Shown: positions 8,609-16,086 of the stretch, one piece after another
How positions within the stretch are numbered: position 1 is the first letter of the stretch
Layout of the letters: each line of letters begins with the position of its first letter
Assembly: GCA_025359945.1 (NCBI GenBank)
Contig: JANYDD010000029.1
Coordinates: forward strand, 1 to 45,746
Source: Bdellovibrio sp.
Lineage (GTDB): Bacteria > Bdellovibrionota > Bdellovibrionia > Bdellovibrionales > Bdellovibrionaceae
DNA length: 45,746 nt
Reading direction: 5' to 3'
The notes under the pieces: generated by a model
Told to the model about the DNA's origin: nothing
What the model saw: only the letters and a program-made list of their open reading frames with translations
Databases searched by the model: none
Made by a program: the position numbers and the translations under genes

Positions 8609-10180
8609 GTGGCCTACAATAAATTCATGCTATTTTTACTGCTTAGTTTTTTTTCTTCAGCGCAAATTCTTTATGTCGAGGATTTTTCGACCTCTCAACT
8701 TTTTCAAAGCTCCGCCGCTACGACGTCGCTAATCCTTAACCTTAATTCACAGCTGCTTCACCCCCCATTGCAAGTGTCGGGGTATACAGGTGGTGGGACT
8801 AAGACCTTTGACATCGGCAATGGGGTTCATGGGGTTTTTGATTCGACAACGTATTCTAGTTTTTCCAGAAACGGTGATGTGACCGCTCAAGTAATTACTT
8901 TGGATTTGTCCGTGTTCCCTGAATTGAAAGTGACCAGATTCAATTTAGCTAGTGGTTGGACTTTGAAAACCACGGGCAGTGGTCCTTTAGTCATCCGCTC
9001 GCAAGGGGACGTGATCGTCGCGGGAACTATTTCTTGCGCCGGCGACAAGGCGTTGGGTTCAGCCGCGGGTGTTAGTTACTGCAACGGCGGATCCGGAGGC
9101 ACGGGCGCCACTATTTCGGTCGCGGCTACTTCCGGATCTTTAGGCGAAGTGCCCACGGGATTTTTCACTTCCGGTGGTGCTGCCACAGGAAGTGTGGGTG
9201 CAGGGGGTGGAGGCGGTGGCGGATTTTCGGCGACGGGCCCGGCCTCACAAGCGGGGTCCGGAGTGGGTGGTGGAAGTGCGGGCACGACCACAACTACTGA
9301 CGGAAGTTTTTCACAAGTCGGGGGCGGAGCTGGCGGCGGTGGGGGAGCCACACAAGGTGGGTCCTCGGGCGCGGGTGGCGGCGGTGGTGGCGGAAGGATT
9401 TTAATTTATGCTTTTAGTAATGTGACGATCACGGGATCAATCACCACCAAAGGTGGCGCGGGCGGAGATACTACGACTTCGGCCGGAGCCGGCGGCGGCG
9501 GCTCCGGGGGATCAATTTTAATATTCGTCGGAAATACTTTGTCGGGCTTGGGCAGCCTGCTTGCCTCGGGTGGATCGGGCGGAACATCCTCGGGCGGGGG
9601 ATCCAATGGCGGCCTTGGTGCCAACGGTCGCATCTGGGGAACTGACAAACTGGGTGGGTCGACCGGAGTCACTACAGTCACTCCGTCTTTTAGCGGATTG
9701 GTCATCGAGGGAACCAGTCAATTTCAAACGGGCGTGTTCGAGCTTGAATCGCAAATTCTGGATCTGAATAATTTTCGAACAGTGTTTTCGTCGCCTCAAA
9801 AAACCCTAGTGAACACTTCCCAAGGCACCACAATAGTTTATGTTCAAGGAAGCCGAAAGGGATTTTCGGATGAAACCACGGGTTACAGAGCGCTGGAACA
9901 AATCGCAGACCTGAATCAAAATCGTTATTTAAAATTTAAAGTTTCACTCGCGAATAATTCAGCGACGATTCCACATGAGTTGACGGATTTCAGTTGGACC
10001 TACGAGCCTAAAGGCGCAGATGAGTTTAAATATCGCGCCGCTGGGTGCGGGCGAATTTCTAGTCCGCCAGCAAAAGGCCCTATGAATTTTTCTGACTGGA
10101 TTTTATTTTTATTAGTATTTCTGGGTTGGAGTCTATTGAAAAGAGCGAAGAGGGCCAGAATCAAAATAAATCCAAGTTAA
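8609..10180 (+). CDS. Exported glycine-rich surface protein with Cys/TM/basic C-terminal tag
   Basis: This 523-residue protein has a signal peptide (start GTG at 8609, with Lys in the n-region; an ATG at 8627 is a possible alternative, and neither has a strong Shine-Dalgarno). After an N-terminal beta-rich part, residues about 150-345 are dominated by Gly, Ser, Thr and Ala with runs of 5-7 Gly. The next 130 residues are again globular. The last 45 residues hold GCG (C480), a short linker, a hydrophobic segment (about 496-511) and a Lys/Arg cluster. That tripartite tail resembles sorting tags such as MYXO-CTERM, where an intramembrane protease cuts near the Cys. A surface-displayed or surface-released structural role is inferred. 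The stop shares TTAA with the convergent glycosyltransferase gene. Confidence 0.75.
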   Translation: MAYNKFMLFLLLSFFSSAQILYVEDFSTSQLFQSSAATTSLILNLNSQLLHPPLQVSGYTGGGTKTFDIGNGVHGVFDSTTYSSFSRNGDVTAQVITLDLSVFPELKVTRFNLASGWTLKTTGSGPLVIRSQGDVIVAGTISCAGDKALGSAAGVSYCNGGSGGTGATISVAATSGSLGEVPTGFFTSGGAATGSVGAGGGGGGGFSATGPASQAGSGVGGGSAGTTTTTDGSFSQVGGGAGGGGGATQGGSSGAGGGGGGGRILIYAFSNVTITGSITTKGGAGGDTTTSAGAGGGGSGGSILIFVGNTLSGLGSLLASGGSGGTSSGGGSNGGLGANGRIWGTDKLGGSTGVTTVTPSFSGLVIEGTSQFQTGVFELESQILDLNNFRTVFSSPQKTLVNTSQGTTIVYVQGSRKGFSDETTGYRALEQIADLNQNRYLKFKVSLANNSATIPHELTDFSWTYEPKGADEFKYRAAGCGRISSPPAKGPMNFSDWILFLLVFLGWSLLKRAKRARIKINPS

Positions 10181-11337
10181 ATTTTTTGTCTTCTGACCAA
10201 GGCCCTTAAAAGTAAAAACTGCAAATAAAACCAAAGGCCAATCAGGGGCCAAGCTTTTAGTTCGTAGGCGTGAACAACGGATTTTTTAAAACCTTCTGAA
10301 ATTAAATCTGAGTACAAAAATGAAATAAAAAAAAGTCCCAGGGCCAATCCCCAATTTTTAAGTTTTTTATTTTCCTCGACCAAATACCAAACCGCCAAAC
10401 CAAAAATCCCAATGATAAAAGTAGGGGATTCACTTTTGTGATTAAAAAGAATCATCCAGATCAAAACGCTCGAGAATAATAAAGATCGAAGTTTCTCTGG
10501 CTTGAATGAATTGCAGATTTTTTTAAAAAACAAAAACGGGATCGAAAGCATAATTCCGCCCAACATTTGATAGGTCTGGTTGGGTATCTGCCAACCGGTC
10601 AAGGCGTGGGTAACACCCATCAACGAAATTCCAAGAGAATTGCCGTTGTCCCATTTCAAAAGTTCTAGCCACCAGAAATACTGCTGGCTTAAATCCGATA
10701 GACTGATAAAAGCCAAGGGGGCCGAAGCCATCAGGAGGATCCAAAATAAACACCAACACCAAAACCGCAAGGGCCTAGGAAAAAGAAAACCAAAAAGCAA
10801 AAGTAAAATTCCAAAAAGCTTTATGTGGACGCTGAGACTTAAAAAAAACGCGGCCCAAATTGGTTTTTCGTTATGCAGGAAATAAAAAGTAAAAATAAAA
10901 AAACTCAAAAGCATTGAGTTGGTCTGGAAGTTCTGCATATTTCCAATAAATTCCGGCAAACAAATTAAAAAAAGCATTTTCTCAGCAGCAAACTTAGGCC
11001 GAGGCCTGTTTGCCCTAGAAATCAACGGTGCCATCAGGGACAGCGAGAATACTAGGAGAAAATATCCTAAAATCGTCCAAAGAAAAGCCCCACCAAAATT
11101 GGGAAGAAGGGCGAAGGGAACCATCATCAAAGCGAAACTGGGACCATATTTAAAAAAATCTTTATGTTCGTCCAAAAATTCAAGGTAAAGATTTTGACCC
11201 TGCAGTAAGTGCCAAAAAGAGCTTTTAAAAATCAAATAATTATTAAAATCCCTCTGAAAAATTCTAGGCAGTACCAAAGCAAGGGTTATAAACCCAAACC
11301 AAATCCAAAACTGATTTTCTTTAATTCGTGAGTACAT
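10177..11337 (-). CDS. GT87-type (DUF2029) polytopic membrane glycosyltransferase
   Basis: This 386-residue protein has roughly ten hydrophobic segments and is an integral inner-membrane protein. The early luminal loop with FFKYGPSFALMMVPFALLP fits the conserved KYxP...PF..LP pattern of the GT87 (DUF2029) branch of GT-C enzymes, and the late FNHKSESPTF is a second family signature. Such enzymes transfer a sugar from a polyprenyl-phosphate donor to an envelope glycan or lipid. The specific sugar and acceptor cannot be told here. The ATG at 11337 has only AGG directly before it. The gene is monocistronic, overlaps the stop of the Gly-rich gene by 4 bases, and points away from the cysteine-protease gene. 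Confidence 0.8.
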   Translation of the reverse strand: MYSRIKENQFWIWFGFITLALVLPRIFQRDFNNYLIFKSSFWHLLQGQNLYLEFLDEHKDFFKYGPSFALMMVPFALLPNFGGAFLWTILGYFLLVFSLSLMAPLISRANRPRPKFAAEKMLFLICLPEFIGNMQNFQTNSMLLSFFIFTFYFLHNEKPIWAAFFLSLSVHIKLFGILLLLFGFLFPRPLRFWCWCLFWILLMASAPLAFISLSDLSQQYFWWLELLKWDNGNSLGISLMGVTHALTGWQIPNQTYQMLGGIMLSIPFLFFKKICNSFKPEKLRSLLFSSVLIWMILFNHKSESPTFIIGIFGLAVWYLVEENKKLKNWGLALGLFFISFLYSDLISEGFKKSVVHAYELKAWPLIGLWFYLQFLLLRALVRRQKI

Positions 11338-11525
11338 CCTGATTTAGGACGTTAATCGATCCGGAAATTGTGCGGTATGTATTTCGCAGTCTGTTTGGGA
11401 TGATTGTTCGCTGTGCCTTTGTCGACCTGTTCAGGTTTGCGGCCTTGGGCTTAGGTCCTGCCGTCTAGATTTGGCACAATTAGAATTTTTTTGCTTCGAT
11501 ATTTGTTTTGATTGCCGATAACCTA

Positions 11526-11535
11526 TTGACGTCAA
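11526..11535. promoter_or_regulatory. 10-bp perfect palindrome upstream of the cysteine-protease gene
   Basis: TTGACGTCAA is a perfect palindrome lying just before the original Shine-Dalgarno (AGGGG, 11539-11543) and the 106-bp element. It may be an operator half or whole site. The 212-base gap between the two divergent genes shows no convincing sigma-70 promoter, so the assignment is weak. Confidence 0.25.
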
Positions 11536-11550
11536 CTTAGGGGAAACCAT

Positions 11551-11656
11551 CCTACCTATGCACATGACGCCAGCAAATTCGCCTTGTCGAATATTGTCGA
11601 CTTGAATGCGCTCCAGTCGAACACGACAGGTAGGTGGCGTCATGTGCATACGTAAG
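11551..11656 (+). mobile_element. 106-bp palindromic MITE-like element, copy 1
   Basis: This stretch is identical at all 106 positions to 41725-41830. Its ends are imperfect inverted repeats of 24 bases with three mismatches and a perfect 16-base core (TATGCACATGACGCCA at 11557-11572, reverse complement near 11635-11650). The interior is also self-complementary (TGTCG/CGACA, GACT/AGTC), so the whole element can fold into one long hairpin. A perfect 8-bp duplication, GAAACCAT, flanks it (11543-11550 and 11657-11664). It encodes no protein. It separates the promoter region of the downstream cysteine-protease gene from its start codon and supplies the AAG of the present Shine-Dalgarno. The 8-bp duplication implies mobilisation by a transposase not present in this window. 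Confidence 0.88.
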
Positions 11657-11662
11657 GAAACC

Positions 11663-13411
11663 ATGAATAATATTTTCAGAAAAGTGATAGCCTTTGCCAT
11701 AGTGTTTGCACCGTTTTTAACTAAAGCGGCCTGCTTTGTCCGCGCTGATGTTGACTGCCCCGGCAATACCGTCGCTTGGAGCCCCAAAGACGCCCTGACG
11801 AGATCAAAACTTCTCTACAGCGCGGAGGTTCAAAGCAATTCCCAGTCGTGCAACCTCTACGCCGCTTTGATCAAAGCTGAGTGTAATATTAAAGACCCCA
11901 TTCAATCTGTTTTTATCGACGCCAAAGGCGCATCGACGACTTATTTTTCGGCTGCAGATATGACGTCGGCTTTTAAAGATCCAAAAACATTGCCTTTGGA
12001 TTTTCAAAAATACTTTGCCGACAATGGCACGCAACTGATTATGTTGGAAAATCTGCAGGTGACCAAAGACTTTACCGCTCAACAGCAAACAACTTTAATG
12101 GATTTTGTTTCGGCGAAAAATCAGACCACTGTTCTGACTTTGCCAGGAGCCTGTGATTCGTTCAATCAGTTATCCGTTGATTTTTCGAGATTCAATCGAT
12201 GTGGGTATCGCGTTCAGTGCGGGACGAAGACGAATTTGAATGTTGGAGTTTCGATTGTGATCACCAAAATGGGCGCCAGTGACTCTGAAAATGTTACGTG
12301 CACGGCGGCAGATGCTTTGCAATCGATCATCGATGACATCACGACAATTCAAGGGACTGATGATCCCACTAAAATTTTATCTTATAAAGTTCAACCGACT
12401 GTGGCTAATTTTTCGGCGTTTAAAAATATGCCTTCGATCAGTCAGACCGACGGGTGGATTCAAGGTTTGTCGCTGGATAAATACGGCGTCAATTATGTGA
12501 AACCTGGAATCTGTTTGGGGACTTCGATGACCATGATGGCGTTGGGATTGAAAGACACCTCCGTTGGATCTTGGTTGGGAAATGGATTTGATGTCGCACC
12601 CAACAGCTATGGAGATGGAGTTGCATGGGTTCGCGATCCGTCAGATTCAAATAAATCAGTTCAAAAACAATATAGTCACTATGCGACTTATGTGGATGAG
12701 ATGCTGCGAGCAGGAGGTCTGGTGACAGGATCGTTTCCAGCCCTGATAAGTCAGTACAAAAACTTTTTTGAATCGCCTTTGGTTCAAGATCCTATGATGA
12801 CTGCGATCGCGTTTGCCGGTGGAAGTCCTTTGGGTTCTTACGAACATTTCTTGGCCCACAAAACGATTCAGTTAACTGTCATGCAAAACTTTAGAGCCTG
12901 GATTGCAGGGCGAAAGGGGATTGTTCTTGCTTTGCAAAGTACGGGCGTCACTCAGGGAGCAACCCCGATCGAGGGTCGGGTTGGACATGCCAACGTTGTG
13001 ACTGGATTTAGCGGATTTACACTTCTTTTGTTAGACCCCTGGGGAGTCGTCAGTCAGGCTCGATTTTCTAACTATGTTCAGGGAAATGCCGGACAAGTCA
13101 TGCGGACCTTTACCCAAGCCGAAGTCGATGCCTGTCGTCGAGATACGCCAGCTCAGTATGTTTCACTTTGCCCTAAAAAAGCCGGTGATCAATTGGTGGT
13201 GGAGTCCAGAGTTTATAGTGCGCTAACTCAGGTAGGCACTCGCTCGACCACGGATTTTAATAAAACCGGTGGGTACATTGGACTTAAGCTAGCGAGTGAA
13301 AATTCAATGGTCAGTGGGCAGGCGGCGTCTCTACAATTCGCGGCAGGAGAATCGACTAGCTATGCAAGATATACAGCCGCGCATAAGTTCGGGGACATAG
13401 TTGTACTTTAG
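11663..13411 (+). CDS. Secreted papain-like cysteine protease (predicted), C-terminus altered by an IS
   Basis: The product is a 582-residue exported protein. The ATG at 11663 is chosen for its signal peptide (MNNIFRKVIAFAIVFAPF..., cleaved near TKAA) and the AAGG five bases upstream. Residues about 280-465 carry the ordered pattern of a papain-fold peptidase: C284 in GICLGTSM, H442 in GHANVVTG, and D458 in LLDPWG. This resembles C39/C58-type enzymes. Overall family membership is uncertain because the rest is unfamiliar. The N-terminal 270 residues, with several Cys, may be a pro- or binding domain. The final 13 codons are IS630 sequence. Removing the IS and one TA would recreate a TAG stop directly after ...TSYAR. 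The 106-bp element sits in the 5' leader. Confidence 0.6.
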   Translation: MNNIFRKVIAFAIVFAPFLTKAACFVRADVDCPGNTVAWSPKDALTRSKLLYSAEVQSNSQSCNLYAALIKAECNIKDPIQSVFIDAKGASTTYFSAADMTSAFKDPKTLPLDFQKYFADNGTQLIMLENLQVTKDFTAQQQTTLMDFVSAKNQTTVLTLPGACDSFNQLSVDFSRFNRCGYRVQCGTKTNLNVGVSIVITKMGASDSENVTCTAADALQSIIDDITTIQGTDDPTKILSYKVQPTVANFSAFKNMPSISQTDGWIQGLSLDKYGVNYVKPGICLGTSMTMMALGLKDTSVGSWLGNGFDVAPNSYGDGVAWVRDPSDSNKSVQKQYSHYATYVDEMLRAGGLVTGSFPALISQYKNFFESPLVQDPMMTAIAFAGGSPLGSYEHFLAHKTIQLTVMQNFRAWIAGRKGIVLALQSTGVTQGATPIEGRVGHANVVTGFSGFTLLLLDPWGVVSQARFSNYVQGNAGQVMRTFTQAEVDACRRDTPAQYVSLCPKKAGDQLVVESRVYSALTQVGTRSTTDFNKTGGYIGLKLASENSMVSGQAASLQFAAGESTSYARYTAAHKFGDIVVL

Positions 13412-13428
13412 TTCTATCTGTTTATACT
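13401..13428 (+). promoter_or_regulatory. Transposase promoter inside IS630
   Basis: TTGTAC (13401-13406) and TATACT (13423-13428) are spaced by 16 bases and lie just inside the left inverted repeat. The expected start site is at or next to the transposase ATG at 13436, so the message would have almost no leader. This fits the absence of a Shine-Dalgarno before that ATG. Confidence 0.5.
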
Positions 13429-13435
13429 TTAGTCC

Positions 13436-14499
13436 ATGCAACAAAGATTCATCCACCTTCATCATAGAACAAAAAATAATTTGAAATCAATTATGCGAGA
13501 AGCCGCATCTGACGGGGCTGACAGAGTAGCTCGGCGTGTTCACGCCGTGCTCTTGAACAACGAAGAAAAGACTAGCGGACAAATAGCCGAGATTCTCGAC
13601 GTATCAAGATCTAAGGTCTCTGAGTGGCTTAGAATATATGATGAGCAAGGCTTTGAAGGATTGAAGGAAGGTGAAAGGTCCGGCCGCCCAGGTAGGTTGA
13701 CTGAAGTTCAAAAAATGATTCTGTGTGATATAGTCGATAGTGGTCCAATTGCTTTTGGATATTCCAGCGGGATCTGGACTTCAAAAAGAATCGCGCAAGT
13801 TATTTTCGAAGAGTTCCGCGTCGAGTATCACGCTGGTCATGTCAGAAAATTACTTTACGATTTTGGATTTTCAGTTCAATCACCAAAACGAGTCTTAGCC
13901 TTGGCAGACAAGGAAAAGCAGGATAAGTGGATTCGTAAAACGTATCCACAAATTAAAAAAAAGCTCAATCAGAGCAGGCTCGCGTAATATTTGAAGACGA
14001 AGCCAGTTTCAGACAAGATTCAACCCTACACCGAACCTGGTCGCGAATTGGTTGCCAACCATTTGTTCCAGTGACGGGACAGCGTGAATCAGTTAAGGTT
14101 TTTGGCTGCGTTGACTTGCATTCTGCGGAGTTTGAATTTATGTTCGATGAAGTCTTCAACTCCACGACCTATATGGTTTTCCTGGAAACGACACTCAGCA
14201 AGTTTTTTGAAAATAGTCGACGCATTCACTACATTCAAGATGGAGCTTCTTATCATAAGGACGGCGATGTTTGGTACTGGTTTAGAGAAAATAGAAAGTG
14301 GATTGAGGTTTATAATCTTCCATCGTACTCCCCAGAATTTAATGCCGTAGAGGCTTTGTGGAAGTTTACCCGCAAAGAAGGAACCCATAACGCAACGTTT
14401 GAATCTAAAAATGAAGTTCTCAGTTGCGTAACGGATGTCTTTGATAAAATGCAAAGAAATCCACAATCAATTGCTGGTTATCTTAAACCTTTTTGCTGA
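13436..14499 (+). CDS. IS630-family transposase, made by programmed -1 frameshift
   Basis: This DDE transposase cuts and joins DNA at TA sites. It is encoded in two overlapping frames. The first (13436-13987) supplies the DNA-binding half, with a helix-turn-helix around TSGQIAEILDVSRSKVSEWL and a second winged-helix part. The second frame, one base back, supplies the catalytic half: the first Asp in VIFEDEASF, the second in YIQDGASYH, and the Glu in SPEFNAVEALW. The frames join at A_AAA_AAG (13957-13963) in a run of eight A, correctly phased for a -1 shift. The fused product has about 354 residues, normal for the family. The frame break is therefore probably regulatory, not a mutation. Unshifted translation gives a 183-residue DNA-binding protein that could act as an inhibitor. 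Confidence 0.88.
13957..13963 (+). promoter_or_regulatory. Slippery heptamer for -1 ribosomal frameshift
   Basis: A_AAA_AAG lies in phase with the upstream transposase frame and just before the upstream stop at 13985-13987. A -1 slip here leads into the frame carrying VIFEDEASF. Confidence 0.75.
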
Positions 14500-14829
14500 C
14501 ACTATGTCCCCTAACTTATGCGCGGCTGTATAGAGGTCGGGCTGGGTAATTTTAACTTCAATTGGCCCCGTCGCAACTGGAGCATCAGGGCTTGGTCGCC
14601 AAGTCGTCTCATGCTTTCCGCTCCATTTTCCTTCGATATTTGGAACTCCATGAATCCACTCCAAAAATGGCAACCACTTCCAAACCCACTTGATAAAAAT
14701 CAGTCGCCCAAGCACTGCAATCGAGATGGTGGATGAAATAATATTTAGAATCTCTTTTGAAAAATCAGGCCCTTTAAATGCTGCCAAAATTAAGAAAATA
14801 AAAATTGCAAAACTGATCGTGAGGTTCAC
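14467..14829 (-). pseudogene. Truncated Cap15-like (2TM plus beta-barrel) CBASS effector remnant
   Basis: The native part spans 14533-14829 (100 residues from a GTG); the remaining residues are read from the IS630 end. Two hydrophobic segments (about residues 2-18 and 24-46) precede PNIEGKWSGKHETTW and GPIEVKITQ. That order and the PNxxGxW motif match the start of the Cap15 cyclic-nucleotide receptor barrel, in which two membrane helices are joined to an eight-strand barrel. In intact CBASS the barrel senses a cyclic nucleotide and the protein then damages the inner membrane during phage infection. Here only about the first two barrel strands remain, so it is probably non-functional. No CD-NTase partner gene is visible. 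The family call rests on motif memory and is moderate. Confidence 0.55.
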
Positions 14830-14979
14830 GTCCCATCGATGATGTCCAGACTATCGCCCAGTTGTCCGGTAAAAAAAGCAACTGTCTAAAAATGACAAAC
14901 AAGGTAAATACCTGCAAAAAATCAGGACTTTTCAATTCTAGACTAAGTATCTTAGAATGGTCATAAGCGAGGAAATTTT

Positions 14980-15786
14980 ATGAAATACTTCATTACGGCG
15001 TTCCTAGTATTGGCTTCGACTCAAAGTTTTGCAAAGGGTCCGTTCGGCGATGCTACATCTAAAAATTTTAGCTCTGGGCGAGATCAATCGGGTTGTACTG
15101 CTGACAGGCTTTTAGAAAATACAATTGAAGATACTGGTATTGATCTTTTGGATGGAAGTGTAAGCCAAGTTTGGAATTGTGAAAATGGCGAAGGTCCCGC
15201 AACGGCAGGTACCAGACGATGCCCTTACGATCAATATATGAAAGCACAAAGCTACAAGTGTTATTCCAATACTCCAAAAGGATTTCCTTATGTTTGTGTA
15301 GCCGGAGCAAAGTCTGAACTTGTCGAAGAAAAATATGCTGGGGATCAAAAACCACAAAAAATTCCTAGAGTTAGATTTTCGCAATTATTTGTTTTTCAAG
15401 GTGATCAAAAACAAAAAAATATAGAAATGGACCAAAATGGCTGTTCGGCGGCGAAAGTAAGGGGCTGGGACTCTACGGGTCTGTTTAGTAACGGATCGAC
15501 AGAGAGCGAACACGATAAGTGTTTAAAAATGCTTAAAGATTCTCTGGACGGTGGCTATATTTACCCTCCTCGCAAAGCTAAAATTGGCACGGAAGAAGAT
15601 CCAGGGGTCAAGTTTTGTGAAGGTTCAAAATCTAGAGACGACAGATATGTCTTTGCACATTTGACTGCAATAAAAAATTTGTACCATTGTTATGAAGCAT
15701 TTCCAAATTTAGATACTCTTTTAAAAAATAGTAAAACAACACCGGCTAAAGTCGAAAAAAATGAAGAAGCTAAAGGTGCTAGATAG
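14980..15786 (+). CDS. Secreted Cys-containing protein of unknown function
   Basis: This 268-residue protein has a clear signal peptide (MKYFITAFLVLASTQSFAKG) and a good GAGGAAA Shine-Dalgarno. The mature part has about ten Cys scattered in motifs such as SGCTADR, WNCENG, RRCPYDQY and YVCVAG. This suggests several disulfides and a periplasmic or extracellular location. The C-terminal 25 residues are Lys/Glu/Ala-rich and probably disordered. I recognise no family. The gene stands alone, followed closely by its own terminator, and lies next to the IS630 and Cap15-like debris, so it may belong to an accessory segment. Confidence 0.8.
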   Translation: MKYFITAFLVLASTQSFAKGPFGDATSKNFSSGRDQSGCTADRLLENTIEDTGIDLLDGSVSQVWNCENGEGPATAGTRRCPYDQYMKAQSYKCYSNTPKGFPYVCVAGAKSELVEEKYAGDQKPQKIPRVRFSQLFVFQGDQKQKNIEMDQNGCSAAKVRGWDSTGLFSNGSTESEHDKCLKMLKDSLDGGYIYPPRKAKIGTEEDPGVKFCEGSKSRDDRYVFAHLTAIKNLYHCYEAFPNLDTLLKNSKTTPAKVEKNEEAKGAR

Positions 15787-15789
15787 TCT

Positions 15790-15823
15790 ATAAACAGACA
15801 ATATAGTTTAGTTGTCTGTTTAT
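15790..15823 (+). terminator. Terminator of the 14980-15786 gene
   Basis: ATAAACAGACAA (15790-15801) pairs perfectly with TTGTCTGTTTAT (15812-15823) around a 10-nt loop, beginning 4 bases after the stop codon. The T-rich 3' arm serves as the tail. The following gap to 16086 holds no recognisable gene or strong structure. Confidence 0.75.
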
Positions 15824-16086
15824 TCAAGCCACCCAGCCAGTACAAGCGGTTCGAAACTCCTCAAGTTGACTGCACCAAAATTCCCAAAAGGTATCGCATC
15901 TCAGGGCCGACGCATTAAAACTTCCTTTGCTGGAGCGTCGTACAAACCGTCGCACAATTTTTTGCCGATATTTTAGGAAAAACTCCGCGGCTACACATTT
16001 AGAATCATTTGGATTTTAAATGCGTCAACCCTGTACCGCATCCCTTTTTACGTAAAGCCGTTCTAAAAATTGGCTGATCGTTTTTT

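Larger units (their letters stand above)
13372..14530 (+). mobile_element. Complete IS630-family insertion sequence (1159 bp)
   Basis: The ends are 30-bp inverted repeats with one mismatch (13372-13401 and 14501-14530), starting TACAGCCGCGCATAAGTT. A TA dinucleotide flanks each side (13370-13371, 14531-14532), the target choice of IS630/Tc1-mariner elements. One transposase gene, read by frameshifting, fills the interior. All parts look intact, so it may be active. It joins two genes that face each other, and both read into the IS and end within it. Confidence 0.93.

Noticed and set aside
9076-9351. Minus-strand Pro-rich open frame opposite the Gly-rich gene
   Set aside because: It is a mirror of Gly codons (GGN read as NCC), lacks a ribosome binding site, and the plus-strand protein has a signal peptide and tail that make sense.
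13436-14499. The IS630 transposase as the mover of the 106-bp element
   Set aside because: IS630 duplicates only TA and its 30-bp ends share nothing with the 106-bp element's ends. The element has 8-bp duplications.
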